A DNA stretch of 64,000 bases from Lachnospiraceae bacterium (GTDB taxonomy: Bacteria > Bacillota > Clostridia > Lachnospirales > Lachnospiraceae). The notes beneath the pieces were generated by a model. The model searched no databases, was not told where the DNA came from, and was given only the letters and a program-made list of their open reading frames with translations. Shown here piece by piece: positions 1 through 8,907 of this stretch; position 1 is the stretch's first letter; the number at the start of each line of letters is the position of its first letter. Made by a program: the position numbers and the translations under genes. Location of the stretch: positions 62,001 through 126,000 of the forward strand of contig JAFVXW010000029.1 of assembly GCA_017500935.1 (NCBI GenBank). The letters run 5' to 3'.

Positions 1-1
1 G

Positions 2-526
2 GCAGCTCTGGGTTTAAGCATTGTGTTTTATTCCCTGTCCACTTTGAGCAATGCCATTCTGCAGGCGGTTGGAAAAGCGACAAAACCTGTTACCAATGCC
101 TGTATCGCGCTGGCTGTGCAGACTGCGATCGCGGCGGTGCTGCTTTTTGTGACTGACTGGGGAATTTACTGTCTGCCCATTGCGGTGACGGTTTATTCCC
201 TGATGATGTGTATTTTAAATGGTATTACGGTAAAAAAGGTGACCGGTTACCGTCAGGAGTGGGTCAACACCTTCCTGCTTCCTTTCTGGGCGTCCGTTGT
301 GATGGGCGTGATCACGGCAGGCGTTTATTACGGACTGATGCAGGTTCTGGAGGATGGCTGGATGACGAATGCCGTGAGTATTGCGGCAGCGGTTGTTCTG
401 GGTATGCTGGTGTATTTTGCGGCGGCGCTTAAGTTTGGTGCCATGAAAAAAAATGAGCTGCAGGCAATGCCCGGCGGCAGAACCATGGTGGTTTTGGCAC
501 AGCGGATGCATCTTCTGAAGAAGTAA
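2..526 (+). CDS. SpoVB/MurJ-like polysaccharide flippase, C-terminal part
   Basis: The 5' end lies outside the window; the reading frame is open from base 2 and gives 174 visible residues. The protein is very hydrophobic, with several membrane segments, and carries an N-A-I-L-Q-A-V-G-K stretch like the second half of MATE/MOP-superfamily lipid flippases (SpoVB, polysaccharide biosynthesis C-terminal domain). The tail P-G-G-R followed by a basic helix is typical of the end of SpoVB-like proteins. The family moves undecaprenyl-linked precursors across the cytoplasmic membrane. Which member this is (sporulation SpoVB or a capsule flippase) cannot be decided without the N-terminus. No terminator is obvious behind it; TATAAT boxes occur downstream at 574 and 647, but neither has a well-spaced -35. 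Confidence 0.75.
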   Translation, partial: AALGLSIVFYSLSTLSNAILQAVGKATKPVTNACIALAVQTAIAAVLLFVTDWGIYCLPIAVTVYSLMMCILNGITVKKVTGYRQEWVNTFLLPFWASVVMGVITAGVYYGLMQVLEDGWMTNAVSIAAAVVLGMLVYFAAALKFGAMKKNELQAMPGGRTMVVLAQRMHLLKK

Positions 527-721
527 GCGCAGAAATCGGGTGTTTGAGACCTGCAGGCAGCAGGATAAAAGTGTATAATATTTGTGAAAAATTCATAATT
601 TTGTAATAAATGATGAAATTGACTGGATTTTTAGGAATGACAGGAGTATAATGTATTAGATTAAAACGAAAAGTGTCGGAACAGCTGCGGTAAACGGCTG
701 TATGAAAGGAAAAAGAGAGAA

Positions 722-1954
722 ATGAAGAAGTGGAGTGTATTATGCCTTGCGGCATTTCTGACAGCTTCTCTTTGTGCATGCGGTGCCAAGGGAACTGTGA
801 CAAAAGAAACCGTGCCGGCAGAGATCGAAAGTATAGAAGTTGTTGAGACTGCAGCAGTGGAAGAGAACGCTGAGGAAACTGCAGAAGCAGCAGAAACCGA
901 AGAAGTTTCCGAAGAAGCCGTACAGGAAGAACAGCAGGAGCAGGCGCCTGCACAGCAGGTTGGACCTGTAAGTTTCCTGACCGGTCTGGAATGTACCGAG
1001 GAAGAGCGCAATGCCCGTCCGCTGGCGGTTATGCTCAACAATATCAAGGCAGGATGCCCGCAGTCCGGTATCGCACAGGCATCTGTTATTTACGAAGCAC
1101 CTGTGGAAAAGGCAGACATTACCCGTCTGATGGCGCTGTTTGAGAACTGGCAGGATATGGATCATATCGGCTATATTCGAAGCAGCCGTGACTACTTTGT
1201 ATACTGTGCACTGGAATTTGACGCGATCTATGCGCATTTCGGACAGGCAACTCCTTATGTGGGCGATCTGTTGAACAGTGATGCGGTTGACAACATCAGC
1301 GGTGCAGTTGCAGGTATCGACAGACCCGCTTCCAAAGCATATATGCGTACCGATGAAAGAAAAGCACCTCATAACGTATACACCACCGGCCAGGATGTAC
1401 TGGATGCGGTGAACAAATTTGAATACAGCCTGACTTATCATGATACCCACAGCCAGAAGTTCATTTTCGCACTTCCCGGCAAGCGTATCTCCTATGATAA
1501 CGGAACCGATGCCACCGTTTTATATCCCGGCGGCAAGGAAAAGGGTGTTCCCAACGGCTTCTCCAATGTACAGTCCCGCTTTGAATACAATCCTGAAGAC
1601 GGCAAATATTACCGTTATCAGTACGGCGATAAGCATATCGATGAACAGACCGGCGAACAGCTGGCATTTGACAACGTTATTTTCCAGTATTGTGACGGTG
1701 AATTCCGCGATGATAACGGTTATATGGCTTTCAATGTACACGGCGGCTTTAACCCCGGCGATTCCGAGAGCCAGAGCTACCGTGCACAGATCTTTACCGG
1801 CGGTAAGATGGTGGAAGCAAGCTGGTTCCGCGTAAACAACGAAAGTCCCGCGATCTATGTGGGCAAGGACGGCAACGGTGTGATCTTAAATCCCGGTAAG
1901 ACCTGGATCTGTCTGATCTGGAATGATCATGCAGATGATGTTGTGATCGAGTAA
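722..1954 (+). CDS. DUF3048 (YerB-like) lipoprotein
   Basis: The 410-residue product starts with a lipoprotein signal: basic start, hydrophobic core, then L-C-A-C with Cys20 as the lipidation site. Residues about 30-80 form an acidic Glu/Ala/Val linker, followed by the two-part DUF3048 region. Recognisable blocks are R-P-L-A-V-M-L-N-N, Q-S-G-I-A-Q-A and G-Y-I-R-S-S-R-D. The family, named from Bacillus YerB, is exported and of unknown biochemical function. The start follows GAAAGGAAAAAGAGAGAA. It appears monocistronic: 195 bp precede it and cobS follows 71 bp later without a clear terminator. The family call is firm and the function open. Confidence 0.88.
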   Translation: MKKWSVLCLAAFLTASLCACGAKGTVTKETVPAEIESIEVVETAAVEENAEETAEAAETEEVSEEAVQEEQQEQAPAQQVGPVSFLTGLECTEEERNARPLAVMLNNIKAGCPQSGIAQASVIYEAPVEKADITRLMALFENWQDMDHIGYIRSSRDYFVYCALEFDAIYAHFGQATPYVGDLLNSDAVDNISGAVAGIDRPASKAYMRTDERKAPHNVYTTGQDVLDAVNKFEYSLTYHDTHSQKFIFALPGKRISYDNGTDATVLYPGGKEKGVPNGFSNVQSRFEYNPEDGKYYRYQYGDKHIDEQTGEQLAFDNVIFQYCDGEFRDDNGYMAFNVHGGFNPGDSESQSYRAQIFTGGKMVEASWFRVNNESPAIYVGKDGNGVILNPGKTWICLIWNDHADDVVIE

Positions 1955-2025
1955 GAAGTGTTAAGTTGCGGCAGCTGCAAATGAGAAAACAGCTGTTAAT
2001 CTGTAAAATGTGAGGTGCTTAAGAT

Positions 2026-2817
2026 ATGAAGCAGGTGTGGAATAGCTTCCGTTTGGCATTTTCCATGTATTCTGTTTTTCCTTCCGGACAGCTTGAGAAA
2101 AACAGAAAGAATATGAAATATATTCTGGCATTTGTACCGATCATCGGTGCGATCATCGGTCTTTTGCTCTATGGCTGGATGATCATCAGTCCTTATCTGA
2201 TCGACAAGGATCTGCTGGGAGCTGTGGTTTGTGTGATGATGCCGATTATGTTATCCGGCGGCGCGTTTCTGGACGGTTTTTTCAGAACCGTGGATGCACT
2301 TTCCTCCCATCAGCCTCAGGAAGGCAAGCTTGAGATCCTGCGGGATTCCCACAGCGGCTATTTTTCCCTGATCATCAGCGTCAGCTACTTCTTTGTGGTG
2401 GTTGGTCTTTGGAGTGAGATGCCCTTAAACAGCTGGCCTGTTCTGGCATTTGGCTTTGTGATCTCCAGAACGCTTTATGGCCTGTCCATTCTGCGTTTTA
2501 AGCATTCCCAGAAGAGCAAATGCTCCTTCTACATGGGGGACGGCAGAAGCAGGACCGTGGTAACCGTGATTCTGATCATTTACCTGATCGCCTGCATCGC
2601 AGGTATGCTCTGGGTGAATCTGGAAGTGGCAATTCCCTGTCTGGTGGGCGTTGCGCTGGCATTTGCTTATTATTGTTATGTGGCATTCAAGCATTTTGGC
2701 GGGATCACCGAAGATATCGCGGCATTTTTCGTACATGTATGTGAGATCGCGATGCCTCTGGTGGTGCTTATGACTAATATCCTGACCAGTATGGATATCG
2801 CAAATTACGTTTATTAG
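2026..2817 (+). CDS. cobS: Adenosylcobinamide-GDP ribazoletransferase
   Basis: The 263-residue membrane protein belongs to the CobS family, which joins adenosylcobinamide-GDP and alpha-ribazole (or its phosphate) in the last steps of cobalamin assembly. The diagnostic L-D-G-F-F-R-T-V-D motif (Asp83 and Asp90) and the following L-E-I-L-R-D-S-H-S-G block correspond to the metal and substrate site of known CobS enzymes. Several hydrophobic segments fit an integral membrane enzyme. Length is normal (about 250). RBS: TGAGGTG. No other corrinoid gene (cobU, cobT, cobC, cbi) and no recognisable cobalamin riboswitch is nearby, so it stands alone, and a strong hairpin terminator follows directly. Confidence 0.88.
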   Translation: MKQVWNSFRLAFSMYSVFPSGQLEKNRKNMKYILAFVPIIGAIIGLLLYGWMIISPYLIDKDLLGAVVCVMMPIMLSGGAFLDGFFRTVDALSSHQPQEGKLEILRDSHSGYFSLIISVSYFFVVVGLWSEMPLNSWPVLAFGFVISRTLYGLSILRFKHSQKSKCSFYMGDGRSRTVVTVILIIYLIACIAGMLWVNLEVAIPCLVGVALAFAYYCYVAFKHFGGITEDIAAFFVHVCEIAMPLVVLMTNILTSMDIANYVY

Positions 2818-2826
2818 AGAATATGA

Positions 2827-2856
2827 AAACCGGCTGTTTGAGCAGCCGGTTTTTTT
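2827..2856 (+). terminator. Rho-independent terminator after cobS
   Basis: A perfect 10-bp stem (AAACCGGCTG / CAGCCGGTTT) with a 6-nt loop is followed by a T run. It lies 10 nt after the cobS stop. Confidence 0.9.
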
Positions 2857-2917
2857 ATATGCACTCGCGCGCATACTTTTTTATGGGAAAATAAAGATGG
2901 CACTATATGGCAAACTG

Positions 2918-2926
2918 TGCTAATAT
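2918..2926 (+). promoter_or_regulatory. Extended -10 promoter element of the aminotransferase gene
   Basis: TGC followed by TAATAT makes an extended -10 hexamer 58 nt upstream of the start codon. There is no good -35, as is usual for extended -10 promoters. It lies directly downstream of the cobS terminator, so the aminotransferase is probably transcribed independently. Confidence 0.45.
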
Positions 2927-2983
2927 ATTTCTATTCAGTAGGTCAACGCATTTACTGTACAGACCATATAGGAGGTTTTCGTT

Positions 2984-4174
2984 ATGATTTCTGAAACATA
3001 TAAAGCGATGCTGCAGCAAAAATCCGTGATCCGTAATCTGGCAGAGGCTGCCGGTGAGAGAGCCAAGGTGATCGGCGCTGCCAATGTATTTGACTATAGT
3101 CTGGGCAACCCTTCCGTGCCCGCGCCCCAGAAGTTTACCGATGTGATGATCCGTCTTCTGCAGGAAAAAAATCCCATGGAACTGCACGGCTACAGCCCTA
3201 CACTGGGTATTCCTTCCGTAAAGGCTAAGATTGCAGAATCCTTAAACCGCCGTTTTGATATGAATTACGGTCCGGAGCACATTTTCCCCACTTCCGCGGC
3301 AGCAGCGGCACTTGCACATGCATTCCGTGCAGTGACACAGCCCGGAGATGAGATCCTGACTTTTGCACCCTTTTTCCCGGAATACAATCCCTATGTGAAT
3401 CTGACCGGCGCAAAGCTTAAAGTAGTGCCTGCGGATACGACAAGCTTCCAGATCAACTTTGAAGCATTTGAAGAGATGCTCACAGAAAAAGTAACTGCGA
3501 TTTTAGTCAATACCCCCAACAACCCCTCCGGCGCGGTCTACAGCGCAGAGACTCTGACAAAGCTGGCGGATATCCTGCGCAAAAAGAGTTCGCAGTACGG
3601 CCATGATATTTTCCTGATCTCCGATGAACCGTACCGCGAGATCGTGTTTGACGGCAAAAAACAGCCCTATGTTTCCAAATTTTATGCAAACACCATTGCC
3701 TGCTATTCCTTCTCCAAGGCACTTTCCCTGCCCGGTGAAAGAATCGGTTATCTGGCAGTCAATCCCGCATGTCCTGATGCAGCGACCATTGTGAATATGT
3801 GCGGCCAGATTTCCCGCGGCATCGGTCATAACTGTCCCACTTCCCTGCTGCAGCTGGCTGTGGCTGAGGTGCTGGATGAGACTTCTGATTTCTCCGTTTA
3901 TGAGAAGAACAGAAACTTAATCTATGACTGTCTGGTGGACATCGGTTTTGATGTGGTAAAACCGGAAGGCACTTTCTATATTTTCCCCAAGGCTCTGGAA
4001 GAGGATGCGGTTGCATTTTCACAGAAGGCGCTGGCATACGATCTGGTGCTTGTGCCTGCTGACAGCTTTGGCTGTCCCGGTTATTTCAGAATGGCTTACT
4101 GCATTGACACCGAAAAGGTGGAGCGTTCCCTGCCTGTGCTGCGTAAGTTTGCCCATGAGGTATACGGCAAATAA
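2984..4174 (+). CDS. PLP-dependent aminotransferase (class I/II)
   Basis: The 396-residue protein is a fold-type I aminotransferase of the aspartate aminotransferase superfamily. Visible hallmarks are N-N-P-S-G (residues 179-183), the cofactor-binding S-D-E-P-Y near 213-217, and S-F-S-K-A-L with the Schiff-base lysine Lys245, followed by P-G-E-R-I-G-Y. The closest family type is the Clostridia group annotated as pyridoxal phosphate-dependent aminotransferase; the amino-acid substrate cannot be read from sequence. RBS AGGAGG lies 8-9 nt before ATG. It is flanked by a terminator upstream and by uppP 50 bp downstream, which suggests a two-gene unit without clear metabolic logic. Confidence 0.88.
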   Translation: MISETYKAMLQQKSVIRNLAEAAGERAKVIGAANVFDYSLGNPSVPAPQKFTDVMIRLLQEKNPMELHGYSPTLGIPSVKAKIAESLNRRFDMNYGPEHIFPTSAAAAALAHAFRAVTQPGDEILTFAPFFPEYNPYVNLTGAKLKVVPADTTSFQINFEAFEEMLTEKVTAILVNTPNNPSGAVYSAETLTKLADILRKKSSQYGHDIFLISDEPYREIVFDGKKQPYVSKFYANTIACYSFSKALSLPGERIGYLAVNPACPDAATIVNMCGQISRGIGHNCPTSLLQLAVAEVLDETSDFSVYEKNRNLIYDCLVDIGFDVVKPEGTFYIFPKALEEDAVAFSQKALAYDLVLVPADSFGCPGYFRMAYCIDTEKVERSLPVLRKFAHEVYGK

Positions 4175-4224
4175 GCAGTGAATACAATACGATTGTAAAG
4201 ATGCATTGAGAGAGGAATGATAAA

Positions 4225-5061
4225 TTGGAACTGATTTTGGATATGTTGAGAGCGGTGCTTTTTGGCATCGTGGAAGGTATTACGGAATGGCTTCCCATCA
4301 GCAGTACCGGGCATATGATTCTGCTGAATGAATTTGTACACATGAATGTGAGTGAAGCGTTCTGGGAGATGTTTTTGGTGGTGATCCAGCTGGGCGCGAT
4401 CCTTGCGGTGGTGGTGCTTTACTGGAATCAGATTTTTCCCTTTGATCTCACCAAAAAATCAGGCAGTCTGATCCGCAAAGATATTTTTGCCATGTGGTTT
4501 AAGATTCTGGCAGCCTGCATTCCTGCCGCTGTGGTGGGCGTTTTGTTTGATGATATTCTGGAAAAATACCTGTACAATCCGGTAACGGTTGCCATTATGC
4601 TGATCCTGTTCGGTATCGGATTTATCCTGATCGAAAACGGCAACAAGGGCAGAAAAGCCAGAGTCAAGAGTCTTGCCAAATTAAGCTATAAAGACGCACT
4701 GATCATCGGTGCCTTTCAGCTGATCGCGGCGATCTTTCCGGGAACCTCCCGTTCCGGCGCAACGATCCTTGGCGGTCTGATGATCGGGGTTTCCAGAAAA
4801 GTGGCGGCTGAATTTACCTTTTTTCTGGCCATTCCCGTTATGCTGGGTGCCAGCCTGTTAAAGATCGTGAAGTTTGGTCTGGCCTTTACCGGCACGGAAG
4901 CACTGCTGTTGCTGACCGGTATGCTGGTGGCTTTTGTGGTATCTGTCATCGTGATCCGTTTCCTGATGGGTTACATCAAAAAGAACGATTTCAAGGTGTT
5001 TGGCTGGTACCGCATTGTGCTGGGTGCACTGGTACTGATCTATTTCTTCTTAATTAAATAA
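4225..5061 (+). CDS. uppP: Undecaprenyl-diphosphatase UppP/BacA
   Basis: The 278-residue membrane enzyme dephosphorylates undecaprenyl diphosphate so that the lipid carrier can be reused in cell-wall synthesis; overexpression of family members gives bacitracin resistance. Both catalytic signatures are present: E-G-I-T-E-W-L-P-I-S-S-T-G-H at residues 17-30 and P-G-T-S-R-S-G near residue 172. Length and hydrophobic pattern match the family. The start is a TTG codon preceded by GAGAGGAATGA; no in-frame ATG would preserve the first motif. A strong terminator follows. Confidence 0.95.
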   Translation: MELILDMLRAVLFGIVEGITEWLPISSTGHMILLNEFVHMNVSEAFWEMFLVVIQLGAILAVVVLYWNQIFPFDLTKKSGSLIRKDIFAMWFKILAACIPAAVVGVLFDDILEKYLYNPVTVAIMLILFGIGFILIENGNKGRKARVKSLAKLSYKDALIIGAFQLIAAIFPGTSRSGATILGGLMIGVSRKVAAEFTFFLAIPVMLGASLLKIVKFGLAFTGTEALLLLTGMLVAFVVSVIVIRFLMGYIKKNDFKVFGWYRIVLGALVLIYFFLIK

Positions 5062-5069
5062 AAACATAC

Positions 5070-5118
5070 GAAAAAAGCCTGCAGAATCCGCTGTGAGATT
5101 CTGCAGGCTCCTTTTTTT
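5070..5118. terminator. Bidirectional terminator between uppP and the GH78 gene
   Basis: A 13-bp stem (5076-5088 with 5097-5109) has a T run on the plus side and an A run on the other side, so it can stop both uppP and the convergent rhamnosidase. A second short GCGC hairpin followed by T's lies at 5119-5138. Confidence 0.9.
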
Positions 5119-5136
5119 GCGCAAAGCGCGCTTTTT

Positions 5137-7989
5137 TTACATCTTAAAACTGTCTTTCTGGGAATGGATGATCACATTCCAGTCTTCCAAGCCGTCGGTT
5201 TCAATGGTGATTTCTTCAGGTGCCCAGATATGATAAACTTTTTCGCTGCGTTCCCAGTAGGCACGGATGGTTCCGTAAGGAGTGGGAACACCGCCGCGGC
5301 ACCAGTTTCCGGCGTAATCCGGTACGGAAATGATCGCCTTTTTCCAGCCTTTTTCGGCACGTTTGATGCCAAGGATGTATTCCAGACAGAATACGGCGGG
5401 AGTGGAGGACCAGGCATGGCAGTAGCTTCTGGTGCGTCCGTTTTCAAAGAATCCGGGGAATACTTCCCAGCAGGTTGTGGTGTCATAGTGAAGCATTTCG
5501 CCCCAGCGTCTGCAGATGTCATCTTTGACTTCGCGGCTGCGGCCGTTTTTGTTCATGGTCTCGTACAGGTAGTAGAGCATGAAGGGAGAACCGACGGTCG
5601 CAAATTCAGCGGGCGGATTGTTGACATAGGCTTCGGCGATCTTTTTCTTTTCGGGATCGAGGATGGCATCGTAAAGGCAGAGGAATACGTGAGCCTGGAT
5701 GCTGACTGTGGTGGAAAGTCCTCTTTCGGGTGTCCAGCCGTCCACAAAGCATTTACGCTCGTCGGACCACATTTTTTCATCAATGTATTGCAGCAGCTTC
5801 CGGCGCACATTGCGGAAGTGTGCGGCTTCTTCGGGACAGCCTTTTTCCAGCGCAAAGCGTGCACCCAGTTCATAGCACCAGGACAGGATCGCCTGCTGGC
5901 CGCATACCACGCAGAGATTGTCGATGTCTAAGTTTGCCCAGTCCAGCATGTTCCAGGAGTAGATCAAAAAACCGCCGTCCTCCTGTACAAAGCCTTCATA
6001 ATATAGAAGAACCGCTTTTACTTTTTCATAAAGCTCATCCAGAATGGTGTCGTCGCCGGTCACTTCGATGTACTGGGAAATGGCGATGATCCAGTTCATG
6101 GTCCACATGGGAATGTTGGTGTTCCAGTCCGTGGGGGTCAGCGCATTGAACAGGGGTGTGTTTGCGGATGCGGTAACAGAAAGCTTCAGCACATGGCGGA
6201 TCAGGTCGTAATCGCCGTAAACATAGGCGTTTGTCAGTGCGGAAAGCTGGGCGTCGCCGATCCAGAAGGCCTGTTCATACATGGGGCTGTCTGTGAAGCT
6301 GTCCTCCAGACAAAGCTCGTGGGTGCGGCAGCACATCTGATAGATACGGTTTAACTGGAAATCGTCACAGGCAAAACCGCCGCGCTTGGTGGCGGGATAG
6401 GTCATGTGACGGATGTGGAAATCGCGGATTCTGACTTCTTTTTTGGCATTGCGGATGGTGATCAGCGCATAGCGGGCGCCGATGCGGGCCATGCCGCGGT
6501 AGCGCTGCCAGCCGTCTTTACAGATGTAGCGGAAGCCGTTGCTTAAGCCGGCAGTGTAGTCGATCTCACGTCCGTACATATTTTCATAGCAGAAAACGTC
6601 GATGATGGTTCCGGCGGGGGCATTTACCGTAAAATCAAAACTGCCCACATATACATCGCCGAAATCCACGGTCATGCGGATATAATCGCCCTGATCGGGG
6701 AGAGGCAGAATGGCATCATGCTGGTTGTTCCACAGGATGCCCTGGTAACGACTGCTGATGGTTTCGTCGGTTACGGGGATGTCCATGCGCGCCAGGGAAA
6801 GCAGATAAGAATCTTCCATTACATATGCCGGATCGATCCAGTTTAAAGGCAGGCCGCTGTCTGCAGCCGCAGTCATAAAGGCTTCATAGTCCGTGCAGGC
6901 AAAAAGTGCCAGATGCACAGGGGTCTCTTCTTCCATGCGGTTGAATTCGTTGAGACCGCCGTATACGCGCGCGTAGCCGTCGATGACCGGAATGATCCGC
7001 TGGGTGGGACCAACCGTGAAAAAGCAATGCTGCTCTTTGTCCTGTGCAAGGATGGTCAGCGGCTGCGGGAACAAAAGCTCCAGATGGCAGTACAGATCGT
7101 CATATTTTGCGGAAAACTGGATCAGGAAAAAGTGACGGCCTTTGGAAAGGTGTAGCTCGATGTCGCGTTCGGTGTTGGAAACCGGATATACGGTGTCATC
7201 AATGCGGAAATCACCGATCAGGTCGTTCCAGGTACGGTTGGGGAAGCTGATGCGTCCGTCCATATCGGCAGGACTTTCAAATTCGCATCCCATAAAGCCG
7301 GAAAAAATGGTTTCGTCGGCATCCCGGCGGTCGCCAAAGAAGGCGCGGCGGGTGTTGATGGTAAGCTGCTGGCCGCCTTTTTTTGCCTGTTCTATGGATA
7401 CGATATGTTCCGGCCAGGCGTTGGAGACGTTGAAATTGCGGATGGGGCGGCCTGTGAGCGCGACATTTTTTTCGACCAAAACAGAATTGGGCCAGTTCTG
7501 CCAGCCGGAAGGATCTGTGTACCAGTTGGCGTCAAAATTGCGGGCATCATAGTAATCGGTAAATCCCAGATTGACATTGCGCTTGGGTACAAAGGGAAGA
7601 TGACCGGTGTCGATGGCAGCATGGACTGTTTCGTCGGATTCTGCCAGGATCTGTTTGTTCTGCTGAATCTGAAAGATCAGGCCGGGGGCGGAATAAATGG
7701 TCTGATAGGTGCTCATGCCGTAGTCCCAGACGCGGACTGCCAGATGATTTTCACCTTCCCGGATCAGATGATCCAGAGACCAGGTGTCAAAATAAAGTTC
7801 ATCTTTGCCGGAGCGGATCGGACCGCGCCCGATCTCCTCTCCGTTTAAGTAAGCAATGTAGCGGGTGACTGCACAGATCTGCAGGGTGACAGGATCATCC
7901 TGACAGGGCACAGAAAATGAGGTGCCAAAGCAGGCGTGCTGGTTTTCGTAAGAGGGGGCGTTTTTGACCCAGATCCAGTTTCCGTTCAT
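5137..7989 (-). CDS. Alpha-L-rhamnosidase, glycoside hydrolase family 78
   Basis: The product of about 950 residues has a GH78 layout: N-terminal beta-sandwich domains followed by an (alpha/alpha)6 barrel. The segment D-S-F-T-D-S-P-M-Y-E-Q-A-F-W-I-G-D is the variant of the catalytic acid region (family consensus D-x-P-x-R-E-x-x-x-W-x-G-D) with the glutamate kept. GH78 enzymes release terminal alpha-L-rhamnose from plant and bacterial glycosides by inversion. I chose the ATG at 7989 because AAGGAG lies 7 nt upstream; the frame is open 20 codons further but without an RBS. No signal peptide is visible, so it should be cytoplasmic. It is monocistronic. A second, divergent GH78 lies at 34333. Confidence 0.85.
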   Translation of the reverse strand: MNGNWIWVKNAPSYENQHACFGTSFSVPCQDDPVTLQICAVTRYIAYLNGEEIGRGPIRSGKDELYFDTWSLDHLIREGENHLAVRVWDYGMSTYQTIYSAPGLIFQIQQNKQILAESDETVHAAIDTGHLPFVPKRNVNLGFTDYYDARNFDANWYTDPSGWQNWPNSVLVEKNVALTGRPIRNFNVSNAWPEHIVSIEQAKKGGQQLTINTRRAFFGDRRDADETIFSGFMGCEFESPADMDGRISFPNRTWNDLIGDFRIDDTVYPVSNTERDIELHLSKGRHFFLIQFSAKYDDLYCHLELLFPQPLTILAQDKEQHCFFTVGPTQRIIPVIDGYARVYGGLNEFNRMEEETPVHLALFACTDYEAFMTAAADSGLPLNWIDPAYVMEDSYLLSLARMDIPVTDETISSRYQGILWNNQHDAILPLPDQGDYIRMTVDFGDVYVGSFDFTVNAPAGTIIDVFCYENMYGREIDYTAGLSNGFRYICKDGWQRYRGMARIGARYALITIRNAKKEVRIRDFHIRHMTYPATKRGGFACDDFQLNRIYQMCCRTHELCLEDSFTDSPMYEQAFWIGDAQLSALTNAYVYGDYDLIRHVLKLSVTASANTPLFNALTPTDWNTNIPMWTMNWIIAISQYIEVTGDDTILDELYEKVKAVLLYYEGFVQEDGGFLIYSWNMLDWANLDIDNLCVVCGQQAILSWCYELGARFALEKGCPEEAAHFRNVRRKLLQYIDEKMWSDERKCFVDGWTPERGLSTTVSIQAHVFLCLYDAILDPEKKKIAEAYVNNPPAEFATVGSPFMLYYLYETMNKNGRSREVKDDICRRWGEMLHYDTTTCWEVFPGFFENGRTRSYCHAWSSTPAVFCLEYILGIKRAEKGWKKAIISVPDYAGNWCRGGVPTPYGTIRAYWERSEKVYHIWAPEEITIETDGLEDWNVIIHSQKDSFKM

Positions 7990-8039
7990 GGTTTTCTCCT
8001 TATAACATACATTGGGTGACACAGCTGTCTTATGTTTTC

Positions 8040-8068
8040 TTGATATCATGGAATCAGGCAGAAGTCAA
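8040..8068 (-). promoter_or_regulatory. Putative promoter of the GH78 gene
   Basis: On the minus strand TTGACT (8063-8068) is separated by 17 nt from TATCAA (8040-8045), giving a leader of about 50 nt before the chosen start at 7989. Confidence 0.5.
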
Positions 8069-8130
8069 TCGGATATACGGCAGGAAACTTTGTAAAAAAT
8101 ACCAAAAATCAGAGTTATAAATTGTTGGAG

Positions 8131-8159
8131 TTGACAAATGGAGAATTTTACGATACACT
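8131..8159 (+). promoter_or_regulatory. Putative sigma-A promoter of the DUF6465 gene
   Basis: TTGACA (8131-8136), a 17-nt spacer and TACACT (8154-8159) sit about 90 nt upstream of the start codon at 8249. Confidence 0.55.
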
Positions 8160-8248
8160 ATCGACTTGCATTCAGGTGATTTAAAAAACAGTAATCTTAT
8201 AACGAAATGAAATATGCCGCCTGAATCTGTTTAGGAGGAAAAAATATA

Positions 8249-8719
8249 ATGACTAAAATTAACGAAGAAATCTTAGAGGAAACCGTAGTTACCGAAGCAC
8301 CTGCAGCAGAAGCTGAAGTTGTTGAGGAAAAGAAGCCTGCAAAGAGAACCAGAAAGACCAAAAAGGCTGAAGAAGCAGCAGAAGGCGCAGAAGCAGCAGA
8401 AGAAAAGCCCGCAAAGAGAACCAGAAAGACCAAGAAGGCTGAAGAAGCAGCAGAAGGTGCAGAAGCAGAAGAAAAGCCCGTAAAGAAGCCCAGAAAGACC
8501 GCTGCAAAGAAAAAAGCGGTTGAGGCTGTTGTAAATGTACAGTTTGCGGGTAAGGAATACACCGCTACCAGACTGGTTGAGATTGCAAAAGACGTATGGA
8601 TGTACGATCTTGGCAGAGAAGAAGCAGAATTTGAATCCGTAGAACTTTACGTAAAGACCGAAGAAGCTTCCGTATACTATGTGATCAACGGAGAAGTGAC
8701 CGGCAGCTTTGCAATCTAA
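8249..8719 (+). CDS. DUF6465-like protein with Lys/Ala/Glu-rich repeat tail
   Basis: The 156-residue protein has two parts. Residues about 26-90 hold a histone-like tail: E-E-K-P-A-K-R-T-R-K-T-K-K followed by an Ala/Glu/Gly stretch, present twice almost exactly and a third time in degraded form. Residues about 92-156 form a compact domain (V-Q-F-A-G-K-E-Y-T-A onward, ending Y-Y-V-I-N-G-E-V) resembling the small DUF6465 domain common in Lachnospiraceae. RBS AGGAGG is ideal. It has its own promoter and terminator. The basic tail suggests nucleic-acid binding, but that is inference; no activity is known to me. Confidence 0.72.
   Translation: MTKINEEILEETVVTEAPAAEAEVVEEKKPAKRTRKTKKAEEAAEGAEAAEEKPAKRTRKTKKAEEAAEGAEAEEKPVKKPRKTAAKKKAVEAVVNVQFAGKEYTATRLVEIAKDVWMYDLGREEAEFESVELYVKTEEASVYYVINGEVTGSFAI
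8324..8512 (+). repeat. Coding direct repeats in the DUF6465 gene
   Basis: About 2.5 copies of a roughly 70-bp unit encode the E-E-K-P-A-K-R-T-R-K-T-K-K plus Ala/Glu segment. Copies 1 and 2 are nearly identical in nucleotide sequence and copy 3 has drifted, which points to recent tandem duplication. Confidence 0.8.
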
Positions 8720-8729
8720 TGACGAGAAA

Positions 8730-8761
8730 AAATCGGCAGCACTGCGCTGTCGATTTTTTTT
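8730..8761 (+). terminator. Terminator after the DUF6465 gene
   Basis: An 11-bp stem with one G-U pair (8730-8740 with 8746-8756) is followed by eight T's. Confidence 0.85.
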
Positions 8762-8814
8762 GCAGTTTTATTTTTTCTTTAGAATTTCTTCATAAGTATT
8801 TTGGGAAAATAGGA

Positions 8815-8843
8815 TTGACAATAGATAGGGTAAGTGATAAATT
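8815..8843 (+). promoter_or_regulatory. Promoter of the hrcA-grpE-dnaK-dnaJ operon
   Basis: A perfect -35 TTGACA (8815-8820), a 17-nt spacer and TAAATT (8838-8843) lie immediately upstream of the CIRCE operator, as in other HrcA-controlled operons. Confidence 0.75.
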
Positions 8844-8858
8844 TACTATCAGAAGGTG

Positions 8859-8885
8859 TTAGCACTCAAGGCAAACGAGTGCTAA
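8859..8885 (+). promoter_or_regulatory. CIRCE operator (HrcA binding site)
   Basis: TTAGCACTC, 9 nt, GAGTGCTAA is an exact match to the CIRCE consensus. It lies between promoter and hrcA start, so HrcA should repress its own operon until heat stress titrates the GroE chaperonin that keeps HrcA active. Confidence 0.97.
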
Positions 8886-8907
8886 TAAACAAAAGGAGGA
8901 CGATCTG

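Noticed and set aside
1955-2025. Cobalamin riboswitch before cobS
   Set aside because: The gap is only 71 bp and no B12-box-like sequence can be seen.
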